Shown in pieces: positions 1 to 9,138 of a stretch of 64,000 nucleotides of DNA. This stretch comes from Metabacillus litoralis (GTDB lineage: Bacteria; Bacillota; Bacilli; Bacillales; Bacillaceae), in NCBI RefSeq assembly GCF_007994985.1, contig NZ_VOQF01000001.1:186001-250000 (forward strand). Direction: 5' to 3'. The translations under genes were made by a program, and so were the position numbers. The stretch's first letter is position 1. Each line of letters opens with the position of its first letter. The notes below the pieces were generated by a model. The model saw only the letters and a list, made by a program, of their open reading frames with translations. It did no database searches and was not told the origin of the DNA.

Positions 1-1
1 T

Positions 2-655
2 AGACAATTGTGGCAAAAAAAGGAGTTAATTATTATTTTAAATAAAGATAAAATGAATAAGCAAAAATGGGAGGAAAAAGCAAGCACCTTTGACAATGTT
101 TCAATTTATCAGCTTCCTGAAGAAAAGACGTTAGGAGATTGCTTAAATTTCGGTACCGAAAAAGCAAAGTATGAAATTGTCGCCAAACTCGATGATGATG
201 ATTATTACTCTGAATATTACTTAACTGAAGCGATGATGGCATTCGCATCAACAAATGCACAGCTAATTGGCAAAGGAAAATCATTTATGTATTTTGAAAA
301 ACAAAAGCTCCTTACAATAAGAAGACTAGGAAATGAAAACCAGCGTGTAAAAACGAATGTAAAAGGTGGGCTTAAAGGAGGAACCTTGATGTTTAAAAAA
401 GAAATCTACCCTGAAATTAAGTTTCCTTCTAAAGTAGGCTCTGGAACAGACAGTTCATTTGTTGGACTTTGTAAAAGGAAAAAGCTAAGAATTTATTCAA
501 CTAGTCGGTACAATTATGTATATATTAGAAAATCAAATAGTGATAGCCATACGTATAAAAGGTCAAATAAAGTATTGTTGCAAAAAAGTAGAAGGGTTGG
601 GAAGATTTCGAACTTTGTCCCTAAAGTGACAAAAGCGTTTGGATCTAAACAATAG
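2..655 (+). CDS. GT2-type glycosyltransferase, 5' end cut by window edge
   Basis: The reading frame is open to the left edge of the window, so the gene starts outside it. The visible part lines up with the GT2 protein at 1695-2390 from about that protein's residue 25 onward, so only the extreme N-terminus is missing. Shared features are the W-x-KKELII block, the acidic metal-binding motif LDDDDYY (nucleotide-sugar binding in GT2 enzymes), and a C-terminal KGGTLMFKK segment. Family knowledge: GT2 enzymes transfer sugars from NDP-sugars, usually in the cytoplasm, to build surface glycans. The acceptor is unknown. A hairpin at 680-713 follows the stop. It is a tandem paralogue of the gene at 1695, separated by a GT8 gene on the other strand. 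Confidence 0.85.
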   Translation, partial: RQLWQKKELIIILNKDKMNKQKWEEKASTFDNVSIYQLPEEKTLGDCLNFGTEKAKYEIVAKLDDDDYYSEYYLTEAMMAFASTNAQLIGKGKSFMYFEKQKLLTIRRLGNENQRVKTNVKGGLKGGTLMFKKEIYPEIKFPSKVGSGTDSSFVGLCKRKKLRIYSTSRYNYVYIRKSNSDSHTYKRSNKVLLQKSRRVGKISNFVPKVTKAFGSKQ

Positions 656-679
656 AATAAGAATTTTAAAAAAGATAAA

Positions 680-713
680 GGACTAGCCACTATCTAATAA
701 ATTCGGTTAGTCC
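680..713. terminator. hairpin between convergent glycosyltransferase genes
   Basis: Nine-base arms (680-688 and 705-713) pair with one G-T wobble and enclose a 16-nt loop, just after the stop of the first GT2 gene and before the end of the GT8 gene. The T-tract is weak on both strands, so termination strength is uncertain. Confidence 0.5.
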
Positions 714-733
714 ACAATTTATGTTCTTTTCAT

Positions 734-1507
734 TCATTCATTTATTAATAAAGAAGATCTGAGATATTTATAATATTCATTTTTAAATGGATGTTCTGAA
801 TTCCATGGTTTTTTTCGTGTAGTAAAGTGTATTATAACTGCATCTTTTTGTGGATAAATCTTTCTCCTATTCCAATGTCCAGTTGTATAATTCCACTTAT
901 AATGTAACTTAAGCCACTTGTCATATAAAACAGCGTTTAGTGCGTCTTGATCCATAAACCTCTTTTGATCAGGATGTTTCTCTTTATAACGAATGATTTT
1001 CTCAGACGTATTATCCTCTCTCCACTTTTCTAAATTTAATAATAATACACCCGAATTGAAGTAACCAGAACCTGTTGGTAATGAAATATACTTAATTAGC
1101 TTCTTAGAAATGGTACTTTCGACAGCAGCTAAATGATAGTCTTCAATATTAGTTTCCCATAAAGCAGTAAGATCCTTAGTTACTATTAAATCACAATCAA
1201 GATATAATGCCTTATTAATATCAGTACTTAAGAGATTAGGTATTAATATACGATAATATGCTTGCTTACTTATCCGTTTACGTTCATTAAATGAATGAAA
1301 AACTTCGTCGTCAATCTCTAGGAAATGAATGCTTGAATTAAATCTCTCAACGATGAGTTGTAGTTTGAGTTTGTTACTTTCTGATAGATTTCCATCAATT
1401 ATATAGATGTTGATGTGTTCCGTTTGATCTTGATTCATAAATAAGGATGTTAACATGACACCTAAATGTATGGCATATTTATCATCTGATGCTGATACGA
1501 TATGCAT
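734..1507 (-). CDS. GT8 family glycosyltransferase (GspA-like)
   Basis: 257-residue protein with the GT8 layout: an N-terminal ASDDKYA segment, a DCD metal/nucleotide-sugar motif at residues 104-106 within LYLDCDLIV, a DQDALN segment, and a C-terminal HFTTRKKPW motif that matches the H-x(n)-KPW signature. Retaining GT8 enzymes transfer glucose or galactose in glycan synthesis; B. subtilis GspA is of this type. The start has a strong AGGAGG site seven bases upstream. It is transcribed against its two GT2 neighbours, so it is its own unit. The specific sugar and acceptor cannot be read from sequence. Confidence 0.88.
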   Translation of the reverse strand: MHIVSASDDKYAIHLGVMLTSLFMNQDQTEHINIYIIDGNLSESNKLKLQLIVERFNSSIHFLEIDDEVFHSFNERKRISKQAYYRILIPNLLSTDINKALYLDCDLIVTKDLTALWETNIEDYHLAAVESTISKKLIKYISLPTGSGYFNSGVLLLNLEKWREDNTSEKIIRYKEKHPDQKRFMDQDALNAVLYDKWLKLHYKWNYTTGHWNRRKIYPQKDAVIIHFTTRKKPWNSEHPFKNEYYKYLRSSLLINE

Positions 1508-1694
1508 GAATAATCCTCCTTTTTTACATTTGTTATACCAAAATATGAATTCTTAAGAAATTTGATTGTACTCCCCTACTAGATAATGAGAATAAAGGTA
1601 CTTATCTATTATTTTAGGTATCGCAAGTCATAGAAATAGGTGAACCTAAAACTATGATTTTGCATAAAATTATAATAAGTGGGGGTGATCATCA

Positions 1695-2390
1695 ATGATT
1701 TCAGTCATTACTATCACAAATCGACCTGAATTCATAGATAATGTATTTCAAAATTACGAATCACAAGTTTGGAAAAAGAAAGAGTTAATTATTGTATTAA
1801 ATAGCGAAGATATGGATGTAGATAGTTGGAATGATCGAGCACAACAATATTCAAGGGTTTTTGTTTTTCAACAACCCGAGAAAGTATCTTTAGGTGAGTG
1901 CACAAACTTTGCAGTAAAACAAACCAGCCATAACTATATAGCAAAATTTGATGATGACGACTATTATGCACCTTATTATCTTAGCGACACGATGAATGCC
2001 TTTCAAAATACTGGTGCTGATATTGTTGGGAAAGCTACAACCTTTTGTTATTTTGAAAGTAAAAAGGCTTTAGTTATTCGAGACCCAGGTAAAGAAAATC
2101 AGTTTGTTAATGGAATTGTTAAGGGTGCCACCTTAGCATTTAAGAAGAAGGTTTTTAACAATATTAAATTCCCTGATCTTCCTACCAGAGAAGACACAGT
2201 GTTTATGAGGAAAGCAAAAAAGAAAGGTTACAAGATTTACTCTAATCATAAATATAACCACGTATATTGTAGAAGAAACTTCCATGATCATGCATCCATT
2301 GTTTCTGATGAAGATATTTTGAAGAAGAGTAAACTTGTATCATATACAGATGACTATAAAACCCTTGTTCAGAAAATCCCGAAGAATTAA
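1695..2390 (+). CDS. GT2-type glycosyltransferase
   Basis: 231-residue GT2 enzyme beginning with the family's SVITITNRPEF strand, with acidic motif DDDD at residues 86-89 followed by YYAPYYL, and KGATLAFKK near residue 150. It is short for GT2 (single domain, no membrane segment). GGGGGTGAT lies just upstream of the ATG. The polysaccharide pyruvyl transferase-like gene begins 18 bases after the stop, so the two are probably one operon that builds a pyruvylated or otherwise decorated surface glycan (inference). It is a paralogue of the truncated gene at the window start. Confidence 0.88.
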   Translation: MISVITITNRPEFIDNVFQNYESQVWKKKELIIVLNSEDMDVDSWNDRAQQYSRVFVFQQPEKVSLGECTNFAVKQTSHNYIAKFDDDDYYAPYYLSDTMNAFQNTGADIVGKATTFCYFESKKALVIRDPGKENQFVNGIVKGATLAFKKKVFNNIKFPDLPTREDTVFMRKAKKKGYKIYSNHKYNHVYCRRNFHDHASIVSDEDILKKSKLVSYTDDYKTLVQKIPKN

Positions 2391-2408
2391 CTGTAAGGAG
2401 GAATAAAC

Positions 2409-3494
2409 TTGAAAAAAATACTTTATGTAGGTTTTATTGGCAAGGGAAATTTAGGTGATGATATGATGTGGGATGTTTTTCATGATATGTGTCATTCACT
2501 TTTCCCAAATCATTTCCTTATTCACACATATACTCCAGGACAAAAAGTATTGGTAAATGATTATGATGCTATAGTGTTAGGTGGAGGCTCAATCATTGGA
2601 GGTAAATACCTTGATATTTTAACTAAAGCGATGAATCTTGAAATACCTATTTTTGTTTGGGGTAGTGGTGTTGATAAATTAAGCAAAAAGAAAATGAATA
2701 CATTTTTATATAACAAAGAAACAAAATTCAATAATATTTTACCAAAAGAGACAGAAGAAAAATTAAAAAAGATTATTCCGTATGCAAAAAAATTCGGTGT
2801 TCGAGGTCCCCTTACTCAAGCTTCTTTAGAACACTTACAAAAAGACAGTGAAAAGTATACTTTTATATCAGGAGACCCAGGATTATTACTTCCCACAAAA
2901 GAACAGTCCGCTACCATTAACAGAGTGGAGGAAAATACAATCCAGTCCCCAACAATTGCCGTTAATTGGGGTACAGATTTTAATAGAATTTATGGTAAAG
3001 ATGAAAAAGGATTAAAAAAACAATTAGTAAAGGCACTAAAAGACATTCATTTACAAGGTTATGAAATATTATTATATAGTGTATGGAAAAGAGATCACTC
3101 GATTTTACAAGAAATAAAAGATGAGTTAGAACCAGATGTAAAAGTAAATGTTATTTGGGAAGCAGATCAAAACGAAATGATGGATATACTTAGTAAATGT
3201 GTGTATTCAATCAATTTCAAGCTACATGCAAACTTATTATCACTAGCGGCTGGAACTCCATGTGTAGCGTTAGGATATCGATTTAAAGTATATGATTTCT
3301 TTCATTCTATTGACTTACCTTCATGGGTATTATCCGCAAATACCAAGACCTTATATCAAGATATTCTAACGCATCATGAAATGCAAAAAAAATACGGTTC
3401 AGATATGATTGCTAAATATCAACAACATCGAGAATTATATAAAAAACAACTACTATCCATTTTAAATGATCTCAAAGATTGTCTATATAACTAA
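2409..3494 (+). CDS. polysaccharide pyruvyl transferase family protein
   Basis: 361 residues. The N-terminus KILYVGFIGKGNLGDD (GNLGDD at 13-18) is the hallmark of the polysaccharide pyruvyl transferase family (CsaB, WcaK), followed by VLGGGS and VWGSGVD segments and a C-terminal KLHANLLSLAAGTPCVALGY block that matches the family's donor-site region. Members transfer a ketal pyruvate from phosphoenolpyruvate to a sugar in cell-wall or exopolysaccharide. The start is TTG behind AAGGAGG. It forms an operon with the GT2 gene 18 bases upstream. Function is by family; the substrate is unknown, and some members of the fold are glycosyltransferases instead. Confidence 0.85.
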   Translation: MKKILYVGFIGKGNLGDDMMWDVFHDMCHSLFPNHFLIHTYTPGQKVLVNDYDAIVLGGGSIIGGKYLDILTKAMNLEIPIFVWGSGVDKLSKKKMNTFLYNKETKFNNILPKETEEKLKKIIPYAKKFGVRGPLTQASLEHLQKDSEKYTFISGDPGLLLPTKEQSATINRVEENTIQSPTIAVNWGTDFNRIYGKDEKGLKKQLVKALKDIHLQGYEILLYSVWKRDHSILQEIKDELEPDVKVNVIWEADQNEMMDILSKCVYSINFKLHANLLSLAAGTPCVALGYRFKVYDFFHSIDLPSWVLSANTKTLYQDILTHHEMQKKYGSDMIAKYQQHRELYKKQLLSILNDLKDCLYN

Positions 3495-3640
3495 AACTTT
3501 TTGAACTTAAATCACAAATAAAAATAGAGGCTGGGACATATTAGAATTTGTATACAAAATCAAAAAATCTATTGATGACAGCAAAAAAAAAAACCGAACT
3601 ATTAGGCGAATGATTAATTGATATTATCACCTGAACTAGT

Positions 3641-3771
3641 GGAATGGAGCGGAAGACACACGACTCCTACGGGAATTGAGGAAAGGATGAGACCCCGCAG
3701 GCATGCCGAGGAGGCTCAGCTTCCTCCCCGTGGAAAGCGAGTGTCTGCAGCGCAATGGAACGAAACTTGTT
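3641..3771. repeat. dispersed GC-rich palindromic intergenic repeat
   Basis: A GC-rich stretch in otherwise AT-rich intergenic DNA. The outer arms around GGAAGACAC and GTGTCTGC pair imperfectly, and the centre carries GAGACCCCGCAGGC and GAGGAGGCTCAG. I recognise this from memory as a repeat found in many copies in Bacillus and Oceanobacillus intergenic regions. A degraded relative in inverse orientation lies at 8801-8900. It occupies most of the 335-base gap between convergent genes 2409-3494 and 3830-5161; no gene is visible there. Confidence 0.7.
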
Positions 3772-3829
3772 TCTTTCAGCTTAACTGAATATAGATTTTT
3801 TCGTCTTTTTTTATGACTTCCTTAATACT

Positions 3830-5161
3830 TCAACTTCCATCATTGAAACCGTTCATCGCCAAATACTTCGCATACAAAACCGGATTGGATTTCACTAAAT
3901 AATACATTTTTCGATCCTTAATCATAAGTGGAAAATCGTGATCATGTCTTTTGTTCATTTCAATCACCCAAATTTTTTCGTCTTCATCAATTCCAACATC
4001 GATTCCTAAATCTGCATAACCTCCACCTACTTGATCAACTCTTTTCGCCATTTTTGTGCAAATTCGAACAATTTCTTGGTACTTATTGAATGCGGTTAAC
4101 TCATCATAACCAAATTGAAGCTTCAAAGCAGAAATACCATCTCTTGCAAATCCATTTGCTTTAAAATTTGATGAAATTGCGTTTGTTTGCCCAAACCTTG
4201 CAATCATTCCTGTGCACTGCCAAAACCCTGTATGGTTTTTTTGAAGTATCACACGATAATCAACTTTTCGATTTTCATAGGTGTGTAGACGGATCGGTTC
4301 TTGCAATAAATAGTAATAATGCTTTCTTAAAAAGCTACGCATTTCTTCAGTTGTTATTTTTTTACTTTCATCTTCATAATTTTTCGAAATGATATAATGT
4401 TCATCTTCTTTTTCAATATAATGAATTCCCTTACCTCTTGAACCACTTTTTGGTTTTAAGTAAGCCCCTTTATAACGATCGATAAACTCATCTACTGCAT
4501 GTAAATTGATTTTTTTTGTTGTTTTCGGTAAATTTTCTACTAATTCATGACAAGGCTCTAACCACTTCCAGAATTGCCATTTATCAAAGTAATTGGAGTT
4601 AAAAAAACTCTTACCCATGCAGTTATTTAGTTTTTTCAACGTAGGACTTGCGAGTTCAACCCTTCGATAAATCGCGCCAGGAAAAGGTAAATCAGCTTTT
4701 CTCCAGTTATTTTCTTTACTTGGATCATAAATATATCCTGAAATCTTTTCTTCATCAAAATCAATTTGGTCTTCACTAAACACAAAAAGCACACCATTAA
4801 TTTGCTCATATAACATTGTATAAATTACATAATGATGCAAATTTTTTTCTAATCTTGTTTCTGTTTTACCTAATAATAATCCGATAACAGGTCCTATTAT
4901 TAACTCATTATTTTTAAGCGAGAACTCGTATTTTACATCCAAATCAATTAATAAAGAGGTTTTGATATTACTAGAAATGAACACTCGTTCCTCATCTAGA
5001 AGTGAATGAACTTTCACAACTACTTGTTGCTTCCGTTTTCCATAAGTTAAAGTTAATTCTTGATGTTTCTCTAAACCTAACTCATTTAGTATTTTTTCAT
5101 TAAACGTAATCACAAAATCCTTTGTTTCACATTCACTTTGATATAATAGGAAACGTTTCAT
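3830..5161 (-). CDS. YheC/YheD-type spore-coat-associated ATP-grasp protein
   Basis: 443 residues: an N-terminal beta-rich domain (about 1-95) ending in LIIGPVIGLLLG, a linker with FPGAIYRR, then an ATP-grasp domain. Visible catalytic features are the ATP loop KPKSGSRGKG (236-245), DYRV (301-304), GIDVG (386-390) and the metal-binding pair E401/N403 in VIEMNKR. The family (YheC/YheD) is annotated as endospore-coat associated in B. subtilis; the ATP-grasp fold implies carboxylate-amine ligation, but no substrate is known to me. It is the last gene of a three-gene operon; its ATG directly follows the upstream stop codon, with AGGAGTG upstream. Confidence 0.88.
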   Translation of the reverse strand: MKRFLLYQSECETKDFVITFNEKILNELGLEKHQELTLTYGKRKQQVVVKVHSLLDEERVFISSNIKTSLLIDLDVKYEFSLKNNELIIGPVIGLLLGKTETRLEKNLHHYVIYTMLYEQINGVLFVFSEDQIDFDEEKISGYIYDPSKENNWRKADLPFPGAIYRRVELASPTLKKLNNCMGKSFFNSNYFDKWQFWKWLEPCHELVENLPKTTKKINLHAVDEFIDRYKGAYLKPKSGSRGKGIHYIEKEDEHYIISKNYEDESKKITTEEMRSFLRKHYYYLLQEPIRLHTYENRKVDYRVILQKNHTGFWQCTGMIARFGQTNAISSNFKANGFARDGISALKLQFGYDELTAFNKYQEIVRICTKMAKRVDQVGGGYADLGIDVGIDEDEKIWVIEMNKRHDHDFPLMIKDRKMYYLVKSNPVLYAKYLAMNGFNDGS

Positions 5162-6493
5162 TTATACAACACTCCTAAATCCACTTAACCATTTCGCATA
5201 TTTTAAGGGTGCTGTTTTTATCTTATAATAAAGCTGTTCATCTTTAGCATCCAAAGCGATTGTCATGTCAGGGCTGCGATTATTAATTTCAATAACCCAT
5301 AAATTTTTATGTTCATCCATGCCTATATCAATCCCAATATAAGCAAGATGAAGACCTTTATTTTCTAAATACTTGCAACATTGTATGGCTAAATTCTCTA
5401 ATTCTATATATTTCCTAAAAGCATCTTTTGGGGAGTCTTTATAAATTCTTTGTAATGTTTCCCATACTTGTTCAGCAGATCCTCCACTTGAAATATTACT
5501 TACGATACTATTTTCTTCCCCTAATTTAGTGACAATCCCTGGAACTGACCACTTTCCATTATGATCTTTTGTTACAATCACTCTTAAATCCATTAATCTC
5601 CCATTTTCTTTTATCAGTGATATTCCTTGCTGAGCAATATATCTTTCTATCTTTAACTCAGTTTGTAAATACTCTTGAATAGAATACCAATCATCAAATA
5701 ACGTTGAAATATTTTCATTCTTAAACCGATATTTTAACGTGTACCCCTCTTCTGTTTTACTAAGGAGGTAAATGCCTGAGCCCTGCATGCCAGATGCTGG
5801 TTTAATATATATAGAAGAATGGTTGTTTACTAATTTCTCTAATGCAGGAAAATCGTTAGCTAAAACTGTTTCTGCAAAAAAGCCCTTTAAAGAATCATTG
5901 CTTGAAAACCATTCCCACATTTCCCACTTATTAAAAACATGTGAATTAAAATAATTTGAACCTATAAGTCGTTCTAATTGGTTTCTCATTGATGTTTTCA
6001 GTGTCTTTCTAATAAATACTGCAGCTGGAAAAGGGAAAGTCCCCTTTTCCCACACATTTTGAATTGGATCATAAGCGAAACCTGTAATGATTCGCTTTTC
6101 CTCATCGATACCATCTGATGTAAACAAAAGAATTAGGCCGTTTATTTGTTTGTAGCCATACATATAATTTTTATAAATTCTAATTCTTTCCATTGTCATC
6201 TCACTTGTTTTTCCACGAACAAGTAAACCGATCACAGGACCAATAATCAATTCATTTTGATTGACAGTAAGTTCATAGTCGAGGTTAGTAGGTATTGAAA
6301 AATGATTAAACACATCTTCTGATAAAATAATGACTGATTCTTCGTCATCATGAACATCAACTTTAACTATTTGTTTATTAGCACCAATCGTTAGATTCAT
6401 ATTGCATTCGTTAATAGCAAGGTTTGATAAAGTATTAGCATGAAGAAAGATCTCTTTATTAGAGGTAGGACTTATTTTGAGTGTATACTTCAT
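5162..6493 (-). CDS. YheC/YheD-type spore-coat-associated ATP-grasp protein
   Basis: 443 residues, a close paralogue in layout of the gene at 3830. N-terminal domain ends ELIIGPVIGLL (81-91). The ATP-grasp core shows KPASGMQGSG (231-240), DLRV (302-305), GIDIG (387-391) and E402/N404 in VIEINNR, so it looks catalytically complete. The ATG is preceded by GGAGGATTTAGGAA and lies 35 bases inside the end of the upstream 763-residue gene, which suggests translational coupling. Gene order and spacing (overlap, then zero gap) make these three an operon. Substrate unknown; role in spore coat is by family only. Confidence 0.88.
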   Translation of the reverse strand: MKYTLKISPTSNKEIFLHANTLSNLAINECNMNLTIGANKQIVKVDVHDDEESVIILSEDVFNHFSIPTNLDYELTVNQNELIIGPVIGLLVRGKTSEMTMERIRIYKNYMYGYKQINGLILLFTSDGIDEEKRIITGFAYDPIQNVWEKGTFPFPAAVFIRKTLKTSMRNQLERLIGSNYFNSHVFNKWEMWEWFSSNDSLKGFFAETVLANDFPALEKLVNNHSSIYIKPASGMQGSGIYLLSKTEEGYTLKYRFKNENISTLFDDWYSIQEYLQTELKIERYIAQQGISLIKENGRLMDLRVIVTKDHNGKWSVPGIVTKLGEENSIVSNISSGGSAEQVWETLQRIYKDSPKDAFRKYIELENLAIQCCKYLENKGLHLAYIGIDIGMDEHKNLWVIEINNRSPDMTIALDAKDEQLYYKIKTAPLKYAKWLSGFRSVV

Positions 6494-8750
6494 TTCCTAA
6501 ATCCTCCTTTACAATATCGAAACCTTGAAGATTCACAGCGTAAAAAAGTGGTTGATACCTTATTTTTAAGTACGTATCATAATCCATCTTTTTAAACCCT
6601 TTGAAACTCGGGAAAATATTTGCTTCTAATATCCATGGATATCCTTCTTCATCTAAAGCTATATCTATCCCAAATTCTGCATAATGTTGTGCATGTTTAG
6701 TCATCACAAGACAAAAGTTGTGACAAACTTCTATAACCTTCTGATGGATAGATGCATATGAAAGAGGTTTATTTGATTTCCTAATCACCTCTTCTAACGT
6801 CATAGCAAAGCCACCTCTAGCTATATTTGTAAGTTCCTCATTTTCACCGGCGACCCTACACTCAATCCCGGTGCAATCCCATTCCATTCTTTTATTTTTT
6901 TGCATAACTACTCTCACATCAAATGGTCTCTCATTTACCTTTAAAAGTGAGATATAGGTTTGGTATAAATATTGTTGCTTGCAAATTTCCAAGTTATCTA
7001 ACATTTCCATGAGAATTTTTTCATCCTGAATAAGATGGCGAATACGATATTTTTTTCGATAATCATACAACACATAGCCTTCACGGTTCTCATTTTCTTC
7101 AAGAATAAAGATTCCTCGGCCTCTAGACAGGTCAACAGGTTTTAGAATAATCTTTTTTTCCTCATGCAGAAAACGAATGAAATCTTGGTTATTACTAAAT
7201 ATATGAGTAGAAGGTAAATGTTTACTAATAGTGGGTTCATCCCGTAATAAATGCAAATCTGATTTCTTAAAATGATGAGAATTAAACAAATTATTATTCG
7301 TCAATTGAATAAGTTGATTTATACGATCTTCGTTTTGATGGAAATTCCTTCTATAAATCGCAGATGGAATGGGAGCACTCCCATATTCCCAGATTTGAAG
7401 TTTAGGATTATAAATTTGTCCATAAACCATCTTATTTTCCCAATCAATTGAACGAGTTGAAAAAGCAATGACTAGCCCGCCAAATCGTTCATACTGCCCA
7501 AATCTGTCACTATATTTCTCCATGTATTGTGTTGTGTAAAGTTGATTCTTTTCACCTAATAAAAAACCTATTGTTGGTCCTATAATTAATTTAGTTTCTA
7601 GAAGTTTGATCTGATAATGTAGCCCCATCTTTACATGTGTTTTTTTCGCTAATCCTGATGAAATAAAAACTTCTACAGGGCTAAAGTAAGAATTACCTTT
7701 TACAAACGTTGGTGTTTTCTCCGCTGGCTCAACAATACACATGGTTTCTACTATTCCAAATTCAAATGAGAGGTGTGATTTCAACTTATTCCCTAATAAT
7801 TCCTGAGGAAGTTTTATGACCAAATCATCTGAATTAAATTCAGTAAATTTAATCCAATAAGAACGTTCTACATCAGCTAGATGATCTTTTTCTTCTCTAA
7901 TCGTTGGTGTTATTGTTGTTTCGTCTGAATTAGAACTTATAAAACTTTTTGAGGTATTTTTTTTCAAATGAGAAGCAACTTCAATCGGCCTCATGGCTAC
8001 TGTTTTCCATAAGTTTTTTTTCCATTTTAAAAGATCATCAAGACCAGTGTTTATTGAACGAACTGATTGTAACTTCATATTCTCATCATCATATATTGAA
8101 AATTGAAGACTAGTCTCATGAATTCCTGGATAATAAAAATGAATCACTTCTAAAATCTTTTCCGAAACGGAGACTATTTTTTTCTCTATTTCCTCTATAT
8201 CTTCTAGGTGAAATAAAAAACCGCACTCATTTAGACTATAAATAACTTCATCTAGATCTTTTATATAAATAGTAGAAATGTTCCATTTTAAAAACTCATT
8301 TTTTTGGGCTAACACATGTAATGTAAAAGGAGTTCCAAAATATTTTTTTTCTTTAGGAAGGTAATCACTTAGTTCAGGCTTAGATTTTATTAATTCAAAC
8401 AAATGATTCATTTTTATCACATGATGCTCATTAATGACAGTAACAGTTGACATTTGAGAAAGCTGCCGTAATTTTTTTATATTTCTTTTTAGGTTTATTT
8501 TTGTGGAATTATAAATAACAGATGGTATTTTAATGGTTTCTTTTTTCATTCGTTCATTTTGGAGCATATAGGCCTCGACTGTATGCTCATTAATGGAAAC
8601 ATCTTTTATTGAAAAGAAGGCGATTTGACTTCCTAATTCTTTCCCCTTCTCTAAATATTCGTAAGGCATACCATCAACTTTATTAACTTGTTTTTTTAAC
8701 TTTTTTAATTCTTGTGTTGAAAGTAATACCCCAATAAGATGATCATGCAT
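6459..8750 (-). CDS. tandem YheC/YheD protein: degenerate N-module plus intact ATP-grasp module
   Basis: 763 residues, far longer than the usual 350-450. Residues about 295-750 form a full YheC/YheD protein: LIIGPTIGFLLG (388-399), IPSAIYRR, ATP loop KPVDLSRGRG (537-546), DVRV (611-614), GIDIA (694-698), E709/N711. Residues 1-265 follow the same outline (IGVLLS, PSVIYNS, a late FSIYDDENMKLQSVRSIN that aligns with GIDIGMDEHKNLWVIEIN) but lack the glycine-rich ATP loop and the D-x-RV strand, and have Ser232 where the metal-binding Glu should be. So the first half looks like a dead copy (inference). GAGGAGGGTGAG precedes the ATG. First gene of the operon. Confidence 0.85.
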   Translation of the reverse strand: MHDHLIGVLLSTQELKKLKKQVNKVDGMPYEYLEKGKELGSQIAFFSIKDVSINEHTVEAYMLQNERMKKETIKIPSVIYNSTKINLKRNIKKLRQLSQMSTVTVINEHHVIKMNHLFELIKSKPELSDYLPKEKKYFGTPFTLHVLAQKNEFLKWNISTIYIKDLDEVIYSLNECGFLFHLEDIEEIEKKIVSVSEKILEVIHFYYPGIHETSLQFSIYDDENMKLQSVRSINTGLDDLLKWKKNLWKTVAMRPIEVASHLKKNTSKSFISSNSDETTITPTIREEKDHLADVERSYWIKFTEFNSDDLVIKLPQELLGNKLKSHLSFEFGIVETMCIVEPAEKTPTFVKGNSYFSPVEVFISSGLAKKTHVKMGLHYQIKLLETKLIIGPTIGFLLGEKNQLYTTQYMEKYSDRFGQYERFGGLVIAFSTRSIDWENKMVYGQIYNPKLQIWEYGSAPIPSAIYRRNFHQNEDRINQLIQLTNNNLFNSHHFKKSDLHLLRDEPTISKHLPSTHIFSNNQDFIRFLHEEKKIILKPVDLSRGRGIFILEENENREGYVLYDYRKKYRIRHLIQDEKILMEMLDNLEICKQQYLYQTYISLLKVNERPFDVRVVMQKNKRMEWDCTGIECRVAGENEELTNIARGGFAMTLEEVIRKSNKPLSYASIHQKVIEVCHNFCLVMTKHAQHYAEFGIDIALDEEGYPWILEANIFPSFKGFKKMDYDTYLKIRYQPLFYAVNLQGFDIVKEDLGNEVYTQNKSYL

Positions 8751-8800
8751 ATCTCACCCTCCTCACAAACTATAAGTTAACCTCTTTAGGTGGTTGAATT

Positions 8801-8900
8801 CCGTTGCAGGCATTCCCTTTTTCGTGGGTGTCCCTTAGCCTTCGTAGCACCTGCACTTACAGGTTCCTTATTAAAACTCTTTTCCAGAACTCTTCTGTCA
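8801..8900. repeat. degraded, inverted copy of the 3641 repeat
   Basis: Plus-strand bases from CCGTTGCAGGCATTCCCTTT onward align by eye with the reverse complement of 3641-3771 (CGCTGCAGACACTCGCTTTC...CTCATCC), with many mismatches and a deletion. The two copies thus bracket the three-gene YheC/YheD operon. The right-hand end is unclear. The remainder of the gap 8751-9062 shows no gene. Confidence 0.45.
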
Positions 8901-9062
8901 TCCGCATAAAAATAGAAAACACAAAAAAATTTTAACCTCTCTAATTAAAGCTCAATAATAAAACCACGAACGATATACAGGACCTATATAATATATTCAT
9001 CAGTAGGTAAATGGTTATAGGCAGTCAATTGCCGGATTGGTAATTTTTGTTGATGAACATAT

Positions 9063-9102
9063 AAAAAAACGTGGATCACGAGCTAATGATTCACGTTTTT
9101 TT
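9063..9102. terminator. bidirectional terminator downstream of the coat gene
   Basis: AAAAAAACGTG pairs with CACGTTTTTTT around a short loop, giving a T-run on both strands. It lies 37 bases after the end of the CotY/CotZ gene, which it probably terminates. Confidence 0.8.
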
Positions 9103-9138
9103 ATATGTTCACTTTTGCAAGTAAATAATTATCCATGA

